NCBI GenBank assembly: GCA_020205615.1 | Contig: CM035168.1 | Location: 129,714,795 to 129,778,794, forward strand | DNA: 64,000 nt | Direction of reading: 5' to 3' | From: Panax quinquefolius | Taxonomy: Eukaryota; Streptophyta; Magnoliopsida; Apiales; Araliaceae | Part shown: piece by piece, positions 47,280 to 60,539 of the stretch | Position numbering within the stretch: position 1 is the first letter of the stretch | How the letters are laid out: each line of letters opens with the position of its first letter | Notes under the pieces: model-generated | The model's input: the letters and a program-made list of their open reading frames with translations, nothing else | Told to the model about the DNA's origin: nothing | Databases searched by the model: none | Position numbers and translations under genes: made by a program

Positions 47280-48345
47280 CCACAATCTCCAAGGACCCGT
47301 TACGAAATCTATACTCTCTAGATTGTTGCTTGAGGTTAGTAGCACTTCATTACTTTTGCTTCTTGAATTTTAATTTTAGGGCTTTTAATGGTAGTGTTCT
47401 GATCAATTTTCCTTAAACTGGAAAGATTTTTTTTTTTAATTTGCCTGATGTTTTGATTTTGTATTCTTCGATCTTGAGCTGCACTTCATTACTTTTGCTT
47501 CTTCAAATTTTAATTTTAGGCCTTTTAATGGTAGTGTACTGATCAATTCTCTTTGAACGGGAAAGATTCCGTTTTTAATTTTTTTTATTTGCCCGATGTT
47601 CTAATTTTATATTCTTGGATCTTGAGTTGCTAGTTATACTTTTATAATAATGTTAGTATTAGAATGTATTGAGTGCTACTGTCATAGATACAAGCAATTA
47701 CATAATCGATCAGAACATGTTTTTAGTTAATCTCATTGCATGTGTTTAATTTTTATTTGATTTCATAAAATGGTGGATTTAATGGCACCTTTTACTTAAT
47801 TGAGTGATTTTCTTTGTTAGTATGCTCTCTTTGTGTAGAAAATTTCCAGCGTTTGCTAGCTATCCATGTAAAAGTTAGGTCTCTGTTACAAAATTTAGGG
47901 ATTACAGTGTGAGGGTATGTTTGAGCCTTGTTTTTTGTTTCTAGTTGGATATTGGTCATGTTCCATGGACGGGAAGATAGGTTTAATTTGGTTTAAGTTG
48001 CCCAGTGTTCTTTAAGCTGTGTTTTTGTTAGCTGTAGCAGAAATTGTTTCTGGCTGCTTTATTATTGTGTTGCAAATTTTCTAAAGTTTTTTTAGTTTAT
48101 CTGTAACCTTTGGATTTTTTTTTTCAGTCAGCTACTTTGGTGATGCAAAGAGCTAGTTTTGAACATATTTGTTCGTTAGAATCGGAAGAAGATATGTTTT
48201 ATAATTTTTTTGTAATTTGATCCGGAAGTTGTATATACTGGGGTTTTGTATGATGTTAATACGTTAGTGGAAGTTTAGTAATTGACTTAGAGAGCTTAAA
48301 GGGCAGGAGCTGGAGAGCTACTTGCACCAGGTAGCGGGGCGACCA
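47280..48345 (+). other. SLK 5' UTR with leader intron (47335-48127) and upstream ORF
   Basis: A leader exon ends GAG before GTTAGT at 47334. The acceptor TTTTTTTTTCAG ends at 48127 after a T-rich tract. The second leader exon, 48128-48345, contains an upstream ATG at 48143 opening a 25-codon frame (MQRASFEHICSLESEED...) that stops at 48218-48220, and a tiny second one near 48250. The intron holds a duplicated stretch of about 110 bp (about 47343-47450 and 47483-47600, both with CTTCATTACTTTTGCTTCTT). Confidence 0.6.
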
Positions 48346-51300
48346 ATGGCACCTTCTCGGGTGGCCGGAGGAATGGCACATTCTACTTCGAGTTCTGGAA
48401 TTTTCTTCCAAGGGGATCAGCAGTCTCACATTGTGGGAAACTCACACTTGAGTTCTTTTGGAAACTCATCGAACTCACTTCCTGGTCACATGCGCTCTAA
48501 CTTGGGGCCGGTTTCTGGGGATGTAAGTAATACAATCTTAAACAGTGTGGCAAGCTCTGGGCCCAGTGTTGGAGCAAGTTCATTAGTTACTGATGCAAAC
48601 TCTGGACTTTCTGGAGGTCCACATCTCCAGAGAAGTGCCAGCATCAATCTGGACTCGTATACGCGCTACACAGCTTCACCCATGTCTTTTTCGTCTAATA
48701 ATATAAGCATTTCAGGATCGTCGGTCATGGATGGGTCTTCTGTAGTGCAGCAGAGTTTCAATCAAGACCCAAATTCTCATCAAATGCACCAGACTCAGCA
48801 ACATCATGGGACTTCTAGTGCTACATCTTTTCCCGCAGTAAGAATTGGGCAAGTTTCACTTCCTACTGGTCCAAGGGTTCCTGGGCCTTTCATTCAGGAT
48901 CCCACCAATATTTCCCACTTGCAGAAGAAACCTCTATTGGATATTAAGCAGGAAGACATTTTGCATCAGCAGGTTATACAACAGATACTGCAAAGACAAG
49001 ATTCCATGCAGTTACAATCCCCTAATCCTCAGCTGCAAGCTTTAATTCAGCAGCAGGGACTGAGGCAACAACAGCAACAATTGTTGCAGTCTATGCCACC
49101 AGTGCAGCGAGCCCATTTGTTGCAGCAACAGCAGCTGCAGTTGAGACAACAGCTTCAACAACAGGGTGTGCAGTCTGCATGTGGGGTGAAGCGCCCCAAT
49201 GATGGTGGTGTTTGTTCTCGTCGGCTAATGCAATACTTATATCATCAGCGGCAACGGCCACCTGTGAGTAATTTCTTATGGACCAATTTTTGTACGAGTC
49301 TTGCTTTACACTTTTAATCCATTAATCTTTTGCTTTGGGAATATCACGGAATCTTGTCTCACTACACTAAGTATCAATTTCATTTCCTGTTTCAGTTCTT
49401 TTTGAAACTTGCTGTTTTATTTTGATTATTGGCCGCATCACTTAATTTCAACAGGACAATTCTATTGCCTACTGGAGGAAGTTTGTCGCCGAGTACTACT
49501 CTCCACGTGCAAAAAAAAGGTGGTGCTTGTCGTTATATGACAATGTTGGGCATCACTCACTAGGCATATTTCCACAGGCTGCAATGGTTAGCTTTTGATT
49601 GCCAATTTGAAATTCTATGAAAGAGATGGAAAATTATGTGATCAAGTTGAACTTTCAATTTATGTGATACATTGATCTCTCTTGTCTACTTGATTGCCTA
49701 TGTTAACTTCAGTTCTGTATACTTCTAAGAAGTTTTCGCTCATATGAAGCATATACTCAGATACATGTATATATATGGATGCTAGATAATCTGTATTCTT
49801 TCCTTTTCTTTAAATTATATTTTCCTGTCTGCATTAAGCAGTTGGTTGGTGAACCTCGCTAACTAATTTTTCTGTTCTGGCTTTCATTCTTGTGAAAAGG
49901 ATGCATGGCAGTGCGATATTTGTGGTTCAAAATCAGGACGGGGATTTGGTGAGTGAATTTGTCTTCATGTTTTTCTATTGCTTGTAGCTTTTGGGTCTTT
50001 TGACCTATATATCATCATCATCTTTGTACTCATACCATAAAAGTTAATCAATTGAAGGCTCTTGACTTAAGGTCTGTTTCATTAATATTTTAATTTCTGG
50101 AACTTCCAGACATTGGTTAGCCCAGAAAAGCAATTGCAATTTACTCTACAACAAGCCACTTTTAGGGTGTGAAAAAAGGTGTCAAACTATATGTATTTAT
50201 TTATGAGACTCACATAGTCAAGACACTAGTGTTGTTTGTTGATATAAATTGTGTTGTGGGAAATAATAAAGGTTTCCAAGAATATGGATCTGCCATCTTC
50301 TATTCAATTTACATAAATGTCATTTTAGTTAAATGTTCTTCAGTGGGTGTAAAGTTGGTAGGCTTGACTTGTGAGGCTCTGAAGTTCAATCCCAACTGTA
50401 TACTGTACATTAAAGACCAGTCTTGAATTGAGACATGAGTTGCATCTTATACGACCCATTAATGTAGCAAGATAGTTGAATTCTCTGTGAAAAAGAGTCA
50501 AGGGTAAGCCAGGAAAACAGATTCCTTCTTCCTGCGGCCTAACTGCTGATCATAAAATATTATAAGGGAAAAAAGTTTGTTAGTGAAAATAGTTTATGGC
50601 CAGTGACTAGTCAATTAGAGTAGTTGGTTTCACTATATGAAAATTCATAGCATCCTTTCTTGGCTTGTTGAATTATTTATCAAAGATCCTACAACAAGTT
50701 TTAGAGCTAAGACACAAGGGCAAGTGTAAAATGTTAAAATTAATTTACCTCAGGAATGGATGCTGATGATTAATGTGATGCTCAGATTGTCTCAAAGTCA
50801 AAAGCCAGCGTCCAACGCATGTATAATAGTAGTGATATTTAGGACATATTGTACTAATGCTGGTTTCACCCAAATAACCATGCTTTTATTGATGTCGTTC
50901 CACATACATAGTTGAGTACCATATTTCTGATGTTGGGTGATTACCTTTGTCATCCATATACCACAGAATTTAGGGTGAGACAACAATTTGTTAAATGTTT
51001 ACATACATACATATGCTTGTGCTGTTATAGAGGAGTTAATTGATGTTTTAGTTATTGTATTAGATGTCAATTTACAATTTGATGATTGAACTGGAAAAAT
51101 TATCAATCTAGTTACTAAACTAAAAACAAATTTTCAATCAAGTGACTTTGGTCACTTCCGTCCAATTAATCTATAACAGAGATATTTATGGGACTACCGG
51201 TTTGTACACATGGTATATGAGGTGGAAATTTGGCCGACATCTTTAAGAGGAAAAATGTAAAATCGCTTACATGAATATCTCTTTGTAATTTTTTTTAAAG

Positions 51301-54300
51301 AAAATAAATTGACAACTTTCTCTGTCCTCTTTCTTGTTCAACCCCATCTATTATTCTTCTCTGACTGGAGATGGCTGGGATGCGTCCAATAATTAACTGA
51401 TTTTGATCTTTTTCGTCTTCTACTTTTTCCGATCTACTCTTGATGAACTTTTGCATTGCCGGTGACAAGCTTATGGGGTTAGAGTTTGGATTAGAGATGG
51501 CAGATCTATTTGCTCTTTCTCTCTTTCTTTGATTTTTCGGCCGAGAGGAATCTACGGATCTTTGTTGATCACCCATCGAAACTATCACTAAATTTGAGCT
51601 TCTTGTGTTCTGATTTTATGCTGTTGTACACAATTTCTAGTAGATTCTATATCCATGAAAACAAAACATGAAGCTGTTGATGAGCTCCATTAAAATAAAA
51701 TAAAAAATTTAATATGCATTAGGGTTTTTTAAGATTCAAATGGATTTTCCATGGTAAAGGTGACAAGCTTAGAAGAAGAAACTGGAATTCCTTCCTCGTT
51801 TGCTGAAATTGATTATCGGTTGTAAGGATGATGCAGATGACTGAGAGAAAAAGAAGAGAGTTTTTTTTTCTTCCTTTCTTTTGTTTTTTAACTTTTGGGA
51901 GATGTCTACGTGAGCATTTTACTCTTTTCTCACTAACATGTGGACCCAATAGTCCAGCTCATCTTCCATGTGTACAAAATGTTAGTCAAGTAAGCATGTC
52001 TGTTACATTAATTGGATGGAAATGACTAAAGTCATTCATTGAGATTTTCTTTTAAGTTTTGTAACTCAATTGATAATTTTTTCACTTTAGTAACCAAAAT
52101 GTAAATGGACCTCTAGTACAATAACCAAAACATCAATTAACCCTGACTTAAAGTAGCACCTCAATATCATGTGTTTGTTGTAACACGTGTTTACATACTT
52201 CATCATACCTATCCAGTTGCTTGTTAATTTTTAATGAAATTATAATAGGTTTTGGATAAAGATTACTTATAATTTTTCCAGGTAAAGTTCCTATTGAACG
52301 AAGACTTTGGTGCATAGCTTGTAACTAATAGTAACTTGTAAGAAAGAAGCCTTACATTCAGCTGTCATTAAATGTAAATAGGTCTGTTATTATAATTGAT
52401 CATAGTGAGATTCATAGGGCTGCTTTGGCACCACCTTTGACTTGACAGTTAATTGCATTAGTTGCTCAAGGTGATGTATTGGTTAGATTAAACAATATGG
52501 TCCAACTCATTTTACTCTTTGATGGGGGTTTCAACAGGGGCAACTTTTGAAGTACTTCCTCGACTTAATGAAATCAAATTTGGCAGTGGTGTCATTGATG
52601 AGCTTTTGTTTTTGGATTTGCCCTCGCGAATGTAGATTTCCCTCTGGAATAATGATGTTGGAATATGGAAAAGCAGTTCAAGAAAGTGTATATGAGCAAC
52701 TTCGGGTGGTTCGTGAGGGTCAGCTGCGCGTCATATTCACGTCAGATCTAAAGGTTAATATTTTACTTTCCTATTGATATCCGTAATGTTTTTTTGTTTG
52801 TTTTTTTGGTCTTTCCTCTTCAACGTAGGAACATCTGAGCTATTATGTACATGTGTCTTTCAGATATTATCTTGGGAATTTTGTGCACAGCGACATGAAG
52901 AACTTCTTCCTCGTAGGTTGGTTGCACCACAGGTTAGCCACTTTCTTTGACTTGAATGTTTATTATCTCAACTTAACTCATCGACTTCTTTTATCCCAAA
53001 CTAGTTTGGATAGAATGAGAATTTATGTCATATGCAAATGTAAAAGTAGAAAGGCTAGAAGAAAATTAAAATTTAAAAGAATAAAAAAAATTAAATAAGA
53101 AAAGAATAAAATATTGGAAATAAATGGAGTTAAAGTAAAATAAGAACACACCTATGTAAAGAAAAATACATATGTACTAATATATAAACATAGTAAACAG
53201 AAGAGAAAAGGAAAGAAATATGAGAAAAACAGAAAACACAACAAAAAGGTGGCACTCCGTACTCACCTTGCTGTGTGGATAATATTCCTCCACTAGCTTC
53301 TGTTACTGGCCATGATATTAGTTATATTCCGCTCCTTTAAGTCAAATTTGGTTGTTTATTGTATCTAATCTTTCTGTGCATCCATCAAGTACGTAGGATC
53401 TGTTTTTTTTTTTTTTTTTTTCTCATTTAGTTAATAGATTAAATCAAATATAATATTTTTTATTAGGTTTTCATTTATATTTTTTCTGGGATAGTATATT
53501 GAATTGAAATGACAAAGACGACTCATTATGAGCACAAGAACTAGTAGAATGCAAAGAATCCAATGAAGGGACGCTTTTCCCTATCTTTCTCTATGCGCAG
53601 AAGCAGGTACATCAAGACATGCTCACACAAACGAGTTCTGGAGATGCACAGATATGTGAAGCTTCTATAAGAATTAAGTCTGGAAAAAACTGCAAGAACA
53701 GTGGACTTGTATACTGAAAGTGACAACTGATCCCAAAAAAGGATAAAGAAAAAAAAGGTATATCGAAAGTGACAAGTCTAGTAAACTGGGAACTGAACAG
53801 TTGTGCTTTTATCCTGTGGGGACAGTGAGGTTATAAGCTCAGACTGTACACCAAATAAAACTGGTTACATGCATCTATGGGAATGATCCTCATTATGCAT
53901 CTTTGTGAATTAGCTCTTCATACGCTCTCTCTTGAAGCTTTTTCAATTACATTCTTTCTGCAATACTGATTCAATAGGTTTTTGGTTTATCTTTTAAGAT
54001 ATTATAAAGTCATGTAAACTTTTATAGGAAAGTGTCTTGATTCATTTAACTATTACGAATAAGGCGAATTCTCAATTTGAAAATTATAACTGAAATATGT
54101 AGAAATATTTCTTTGCAGGTGAATCAGTTGTTACAAGTTGGACAGAAATGCCAAAGCACAATTGCTGAGAGCGGATCGGATGGGGTTTCTCAACAAGATT
54201 TGCAGAACAATAGCAATATGTGAGTGAATTATTTTTTTTTACTATTATTATTATTATTATTGTTGGTGTTTTTGCCTTTTGATTGAGCTATTTTTCAGTT

Positions 54301-56967
54301 GCCAATGCAAAGCTTGTGTCCTGATTATAATTAACTGATTTAAGTTCCCAACCTTTGTTATTTGTAAGCTTCTGGGAATGACCATGTTAATATATGTTTG
54401 TGACTTTATTTGTTAAATTTCATGAGAGGAATGTAGTTGTCAAGTACCTAATTTTTGTTATCATGACTACTCAGCTTCCTGTCTTCTCTCAATTCGCTTA
54501 TATCAAATCATTCTGTTGCTGAAATGGCTCCATTCAGTATTCCTTAGTCAAACATGTGTAATTATCCCTATGTTGCTTTTTGTACACATATTGTGGATTT
54601 CAAATCATCAGATGACATTAAGAAGTACTTCTAAAAACATTAATGATTTTCTTTGTGTAGGTTTCCCCCCCTCCTCCCCCCCCCACTCCCCCCCTCCCCC
54701 TTTCTTTGGGAATAATATTTATCCGAGTTTCTAAAATCTGATCAATTGATCTTAATTTGATTGTGGAGACGTCTTTGATCTTAAAATTTTGTCTGTATAT
54801 ATTTGCAAGTTGATCTCAACTTTAAACTAGTAACACAAATTGCCTCTTTCAGCTACATGGAACTGAACATTTTATCAACTAGTTTGGGTCTACATTCTGA
54901 AACAAGCTTGTATCTTTTCATTTTCTCCATTATAAGACAAGGTTGTTAGAATATTATCAATATTAGCATTTAAAAATATATATATTATATTATTATTGTA
55001 GTTGTTCTTGAAATGATTTAAGCATATGTTCATTCCAGTTTCTCAACGATTTAGGTATGATTGAATCTGTTGATAACTGTTTCTAAAAGAAGAGTTATTC
55101 CCTAATGCAAGACTAATCCAATTACCAAACAATTGTACAGGTGCAAGTAGGGGGTGTCTTCTATTTCATTTCTGATGCACCTACCTATTCAGGAAAGTAG
55201 CTTGAAAAGGCCATGTTGGAAATATTTTTTGTAAGCCTGCCATGTTTTGCGCCTTAAATTCTGATGAGAGATTCGAGTTTGGTTACCATGATATAGGCTC
55301 TTATTCATTTGCATTATCAATGACTTAAAAATTCTGATGAGATATTTTTTGCTGCATGTTATTCCAGTTGGTTGAATCCCAATATTGTGAATCTTGGAGT
55401 TGAGATTTAATTGACTGCTCTAGACCTAAATAGTTGGTTGCAATGGGTCCTATTGCAGTATGCTTGTAGCTGACTGCTTATCTACTTCAGGGTTATGACT
55501 GCTGGGCGTCAACTTGCGAGGAGTTTGGAGTTACAGCCTTTGAATGACTTGGGATTTCCCAGAAGATATGTACGTTGCTTACAGGTAGATTCCTAAATTT
55601 GGTTCTGCTTTTGAGTAAAAATTTGACCTACTGTTTTGTTTCTTCTAAGGTTTCTTGCATTTGCATACACTACTTTGTAACAGATCTCTGAGGTTGTCAA
55701 TAGCATGAAAGATCTTATGGATTTCTGCAGAGACCAAAAAGTTGGGCCTATTGGTAACTATTTTGATTTATGATTTAGTTCCGGGTTTGTCAGTTGATCT
55801 TTCTGAGTTTGCAGTGTTGGTCTTTTGGTCGTTTGTCTTCTGAGTACAACTGTTACTTTGTGACATGCATCACATTAAATTATTTTAGAAATGGTTAGAT
55901 CCATCTTCTCCCATGTGGAATATGAACGTTATTGTTATCCAAAGGTTTTCACATAACTTTTCCTTTTGAGTGGTGGGTTCACTTATGTTGGTGTATTTTC
56001 TAAGTTCTTAGTGCGTTGGTTGAATCTTTCTGAATTTTGAAGCCATTACCCCAAATATTTGATACTGTTCTGGCCTTATTCATTTGCAGAGGGTTTAAAA
56101 ATAATTCCTCCAATTGCCAATCCTGCCAAGCTTCAGCTGCAAAAGATGCAGGAGTTGGAAAAACTGGCAGGTATTCAGGGTTTGCCGACCAACCACAGCA
56201 CACTCGACAAGCTAGTAGCACAGCATCCTGCACTTAACAATCAAATGAGCAGAAATTATCAAACGGTTGGTCAAGCTGCTCGAGCTCTTCCAAACTACCA
56301 GAATATGCTGATGAGACAAAATTCAATTAATTCAAACACCAATTCACTTCAACAGGAAGCAACTTCTTCTTTCAACAATTCTAACCAGCGTTCATCATCC
56401 TCATTTCAAGCTTCTGCTTCTGTACTTCCAGTGACCTTGCAGAACCTATCAGTCAGTGGCTTCTCAAGTTCCCATCTCTTGCAGCCTCAGCAGCGGTCGG
56501 TAAATGGTAATGGCTTTCTCCAACAAAACAATCCACAATCCTCCCACAGCAGCCAGGCTTTGCAACAGCATATGATCCAGCAACTGCTGCAGGATATGAA
56601 CAACAATAGCTATGAAGGGGGGTTACTACAGCAGCAATCCCCTACTGCGCAGAGTGCTAATGGGAGTGGGGCGAGGGATGGACTTGGGTTTGGAAACAAC
56701 CATTCAGCTGCAACAACAGGCCATATCAATAAGTCGGGAGGAGCTAATGGACCTGTGCCGACAAGGAGCAACAGTTTTAAAGCTGCATCAAACAGCGAGT
56801 CTTCTGCAGCTGGTGGTAATAATGGGAGCAGCCAGAAAGCCCCTGATCTACAGCAGAATCTTCAGTTATCGGAGGAATTGGTTCAGGATATAGCACACGA
56901 GTTCACTGAAAGTGGGTTTTTTAGCAGTGATCTCGAGGATAGTATGCCATATGGCTGGAAAGGATGA
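48346..56967 (+). CDS. SEUSS-LIKE (SLK) transcriptional co-regulator, LDB family; one extra base in exon 4
   Basis: SLK proteins are nuclear adaptors that join LEUNIG-type Groucho/TUP1 co-repressors to DNA-binding factors in meristem, ovule and embryo development. Nine coding exons: 48346-49263, 49455-49586, 49900-49948, 52538-52753, 52864-52932, 54119-54219, 55491-55584, 55684-55753 and 56090-56967. The product is about 841 residues. Residues 1-290 are Ser/Gln/Asn-rich (GIFFQGD, LVTDANSGLSGGPHLQRS, polyQ). Residues about 293-550 form the LIM-binding-protein-like core (LMQYLYHQRQRP, YSPRAKKRWCLSLYDN, WQCDICGSKSGRGF, AVQESVYEQLRVVREGQLR, ILSWEFCAQRHEELLPRRLV, ISEVVNSMKDLMDFCRDQ). The tail is Gln/Asn-rich and ends GWKG, closer to SLK than to SEUSS. 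Odd points: CCC at 52621-52623, where CC restores LPRECRFPSG, shifts the frame to a TAG at 52633-52635; and the usual Glu at the exon 3/4 join is Gly. An in-frame TTG precedes, but the ATG at 48346 matches relatives. Confidence 0.92.
51031..52150. mobile_element. 1.1-kb terminal-inverted-repeat element in SLK intron 3
   Basis: The left arm begins AGTTAATTGATGTTTTAGTT. The right arm, reverse-complemented, begins GGGTTAATTGATGTTTTGGT, and both continue in parallel for about 130 bp (ATTATCAAT, AGTTAC.AAACT, AATGACTTT-like words, TCCAATTAAT). No transposase frame, so it is a non-autonomous element, perhaps Mutator-like. It accounts for almost half of the 2.6-kb intron. Target duplication not identified. 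Confidence 0.6.
54665..54702. repeat. C-rich tract in SLK intron 6 (G-quadruplex-prone on the minus strand)
   Basis: Five C-runs of 5 to 9 bases separated by one to three other bases. The minus strand therefore has consecutive G-runs that satisfy the usual G-quadruplex pattern, and the plus strand an i-motif pattern. Confidence 0.8.
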
Positions 56968-58327
56968 CAGACCTAAATTGACCCTCTTATTACCTTTTAC
57001 GTGATCAGCTCTTTCCCAAACATATCCACTGTACATGTTCATTTGAATTAGTTTCTTGATTTTGTCAGTTTATTTGGTTGGAACAAAAAAAAGAGAGCGT
57101 TTCTTTAATGTCTTGGAGGTAGGAAACCGGTCTTTATGTTTTTGTCATTGATCTTTCCCTTTTCCATATGGTGTTTATGCCTCCAAAATCTTTCAAGTGT
57201 AATCTATGGACAAAGTTTAGAACTTATCCATTTTCTGTATCAGTATGATATTTACATCTTTGACGTCAGTTTTGTTTTACGGGGCTGCTCCTGTTCTTGA
57301 TCCCATTGTACTCGTTAGATCATGCGATGATTTTCTTCATTTTGTGGATGGTTTTTCTGTCGACCTCCATATAGGCTACCAAGTCATTTGAGTTGAAGGA
57401 TTGATTATCATGATTTGAAAGATTGCCTAAGAATGTTCTGTTCTTATTGCTAGTAAATTCTGTAGCTATTAGCGATTCTCCACTCAACTATTCTCACTGC
57501 TGGGACTACTCAATGAAGATGGACGACAGCCACAGTAATTCCATTTCTTAAAAGTTACAAACTGAGATCCGCCTGAATTTGCAGAATAATTGACAATTCT
57601 GCAATGCAATGGGGTTTTCCTGCATTAACATTTGAAGATTATCCTTTACTTTTTCCCAGATGGTGTTAATGACGCATTCACCACTAAAACAGATGCAGTA
57701 GCATTAGCACAGTAATAGATTGACCAACTACAACAACTATACGCCTACGGCAGTGCGAATAGTAACTATAGAGTTACTAGACTGATATTGATGTTTAGCA
57801 CACTAATTCTAATTCATGGTTGGAGCTGAGGCCTGAGTATTACACAATTACTTGGACCGTCAGGTCACCATTAGGCAATTTGGCATGTCATTTGGTGGAA
57901 AAATGTCCTTTGCAGCCAGCATAGCATTAGATAAACAATGTGTGAACCGTAGTTTCTTCTGGACTCTTTAGTGAAATTGCCTGTCCCTTTTCTAGATCTT
58001 CAGTTTCTAGTTCGAATACTAATGGGAAGAACCCATATATATATATACACCTTTCTGGCTTGTACACTTATGATTGCAGGCCTGGATGGCTTCGGGGAGC
58101 ATAATAAAACAGGAAATCCATTATCAAATCACAAAATTTGGAAATGAATTGCATACTCAATGGCCGAGTGCTGTCTAGTGATGACTTAGCAACAAAAAAT
58201 AATGAAACTAATGAAACATCTTGAAGCCTGCCACCAAGGAGGATAATTAGAGTTGCTAGATACAAGAACTGTCATTACTGAATAAGGTCTATACAACTAC
58301 ATGGGAGAAGGTTGCAGTTGGGAAAAC
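56968..58327. other. Convergent 3' region between SLK and the F-box gene
   Basis: Contains the SLK 3' UTR on the left and the F-box gene 3' UTR on the right. No further gene, RNA or clear repeat is visible. Confidence 0.5.
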
Positions 58328-60493
58328 CTAAGTGAGGATCTCGTCATCTGAATCACTATCACCTACAGCAACAGCTCCACCTCCAAGTAATGTATCGAGT
58401 ATCATTTGCTCCCAGTCCCTTATGCTTGCAGTAAACAACCGGAAACGACTGGGGCTATTCATTTCTGTTTCACCAGATTTTGTTGGTGACGAGCAATAAT
58501 TTGCTTCTGGGTAGTACTTCAGGTTGCACTTTCCTGAAGAATCAAGTATCTCGACATCAAATGCGGGTGAGAGTGGCCGTCCCACAACTTGAACATTTGA
58601 GATGCTGCAACATATCAACAAGATTTCAGAGATACCAAGGGCATGATGTAACAGTATGTTCATGCCATTACGAGACAAAGCAGGTTCCTTAAATCAGAAA
58701 TTACTGCAACTCGACTCTTCTCATGAGGAGAACAAAAGAAAGACAAATATATAAATATATGCATCACCAATGTCGCATTCTACTACAAAAATGTAATTAA
58801 GTACCACCAACTGCTTCTTCCAACATATGCACTTCCAGGGTAAAAGAGGACCAAGTGCAGCATAATGACAAAGCTTCCAAATTTCGAGACTTTGATATCT
58901 TTAGTTTTGTAGTGATAGATTCATCTTACCCCAAGAGTAGTCTTAAGACTATAAGTCAAACTCCCTGCACAAAAACTAATGACAATCCAAATGGATTATA
59001 TTTCAGCATGTATCCTTAACATTTTCTCTTCACTAGAGTCTACTAGATTTCAGATCTCTCCAACTACAGTTATGAGGATAACAGATGCAATCAGAATCGA
59101 GATTTTTTAGCATATGCATGGCAAGGATGTGTTCTGTGCCATTGTATTACCACATCAACGGTTTCACAGAAACGCTTAACTACATGAGCAATCATAAGAA
59201 CACAGGACTGCAAGAAATTAGGTTGACTAACCATATGTAGAATAAACCATCCATTTCTTGTCTCTGAACCCTGCCTAATAGCTCTATTAGCAGGATTCCC
59301 CCAATGCATATAGCAGGTTCCGGAAGCTTAAACTTTTGCGAACGGTTCTCCTGTTTACATCAATCAAGAAGAAGCATTGAACAATATCAAATATATAGAA
59401 AGACAAAAAAAATAAAGAAAAGGGACTATATCTTGTCAAAAGAATTGATGACATGGTATGATCCTTTAACCTTTATCTACAGCCATTCTAGAATATATTC
59501 ATAAAGCATTTATACCCTCATTAGCATTATTGCATATTCTACACATGTCCAATAATTCTCTTTCCTCTTGAACAAGAAGATGAAAAACATCTATGAAGGA
59601 CTGGATAGCATACACACTCTGAAACTTCATAATTTCAGGTTATAAAGATAGAACACCAAACGCAAAACACAAATATGAATCTAGTTTGGACTCGAAAAAA
59701 AGGAAAAATTCGAATACCTATATATATATTGTGCAACTTACTTGAATCATTGGAAATTCTGGAGAGGTATACGTCCACACAAACTTGTTGGTAAGCCCCT
59801 GAACAGATTCAGACTCACCAGTCACATTACCTTCAACTTCCACTAGAGACTTAGGATGCCCCATCCGAAATCGCACAGCCTTTGCTGAATATATAGGAAA
59901 GCCAAACTGAAAATATGCTGATACGCAAACATAATTCCTCAATCAGTAAAAGAACAAATTATATAGTCTGTACCGAATCATTAGAAAGAACTGCAAAGAA
60001 GTTTTAGAAACAACCTTGAAATGGTTGTACATGAATTTCAGAAATCACACACAGATTTGAAGTCAACTTGTACAATAACGTCTCAGGAACTGCAGGGTCA
60101 CTTTCACCTTCACTTGACCAGTATGAAGCCCTTTGTTCAACACTATCACTTGGCTCCAATGTATTCTGAATGCTTTCCTCTGGATAGTTATCAGTACTCG
60201 ATGCACTAATAGCCTCTAACAAGCAATCTCTTCTCATAAAAGATGTAAAACCTTGTGCTAGAAAGGCATATACTCTATGACCCCTCTTCAGGAAAGACCA
60301 TTCCATCGAATTGTCAGGCCTGACTTCAACAGGTTCTATCATGTTGTTCACTTCAATAACATGAACAACACTTGATATTTCAGGGTACATTCTCAAACAG
60401 AGCTGCTTACAAAGGCCATTCCAAATCACTGCACATAATCGGACAATATAAACCTATTCAATTAACAAAGTAAAATAGAAGTTTAAATAGATG

Positions 60494-60539
<46 letters not shown>

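Noticed and set aside
48322..48345. Upstream extension of SLK by eight codons from a TTG
   Set aside because: No ATG; relatives begin at the MAPS/MASS position, so the ATG at 48346 is the start.
48346..56967. Calling the gene SEUSS itself
   Set aside because: The N-terminal GIFFQGD and LVTDANSGLSGGPHLQRS blocks and the short GWKG end match SEUSS-LIKE proteins better than SEUSS; SLK1 versus SLK2 cannot be decided without a tree.
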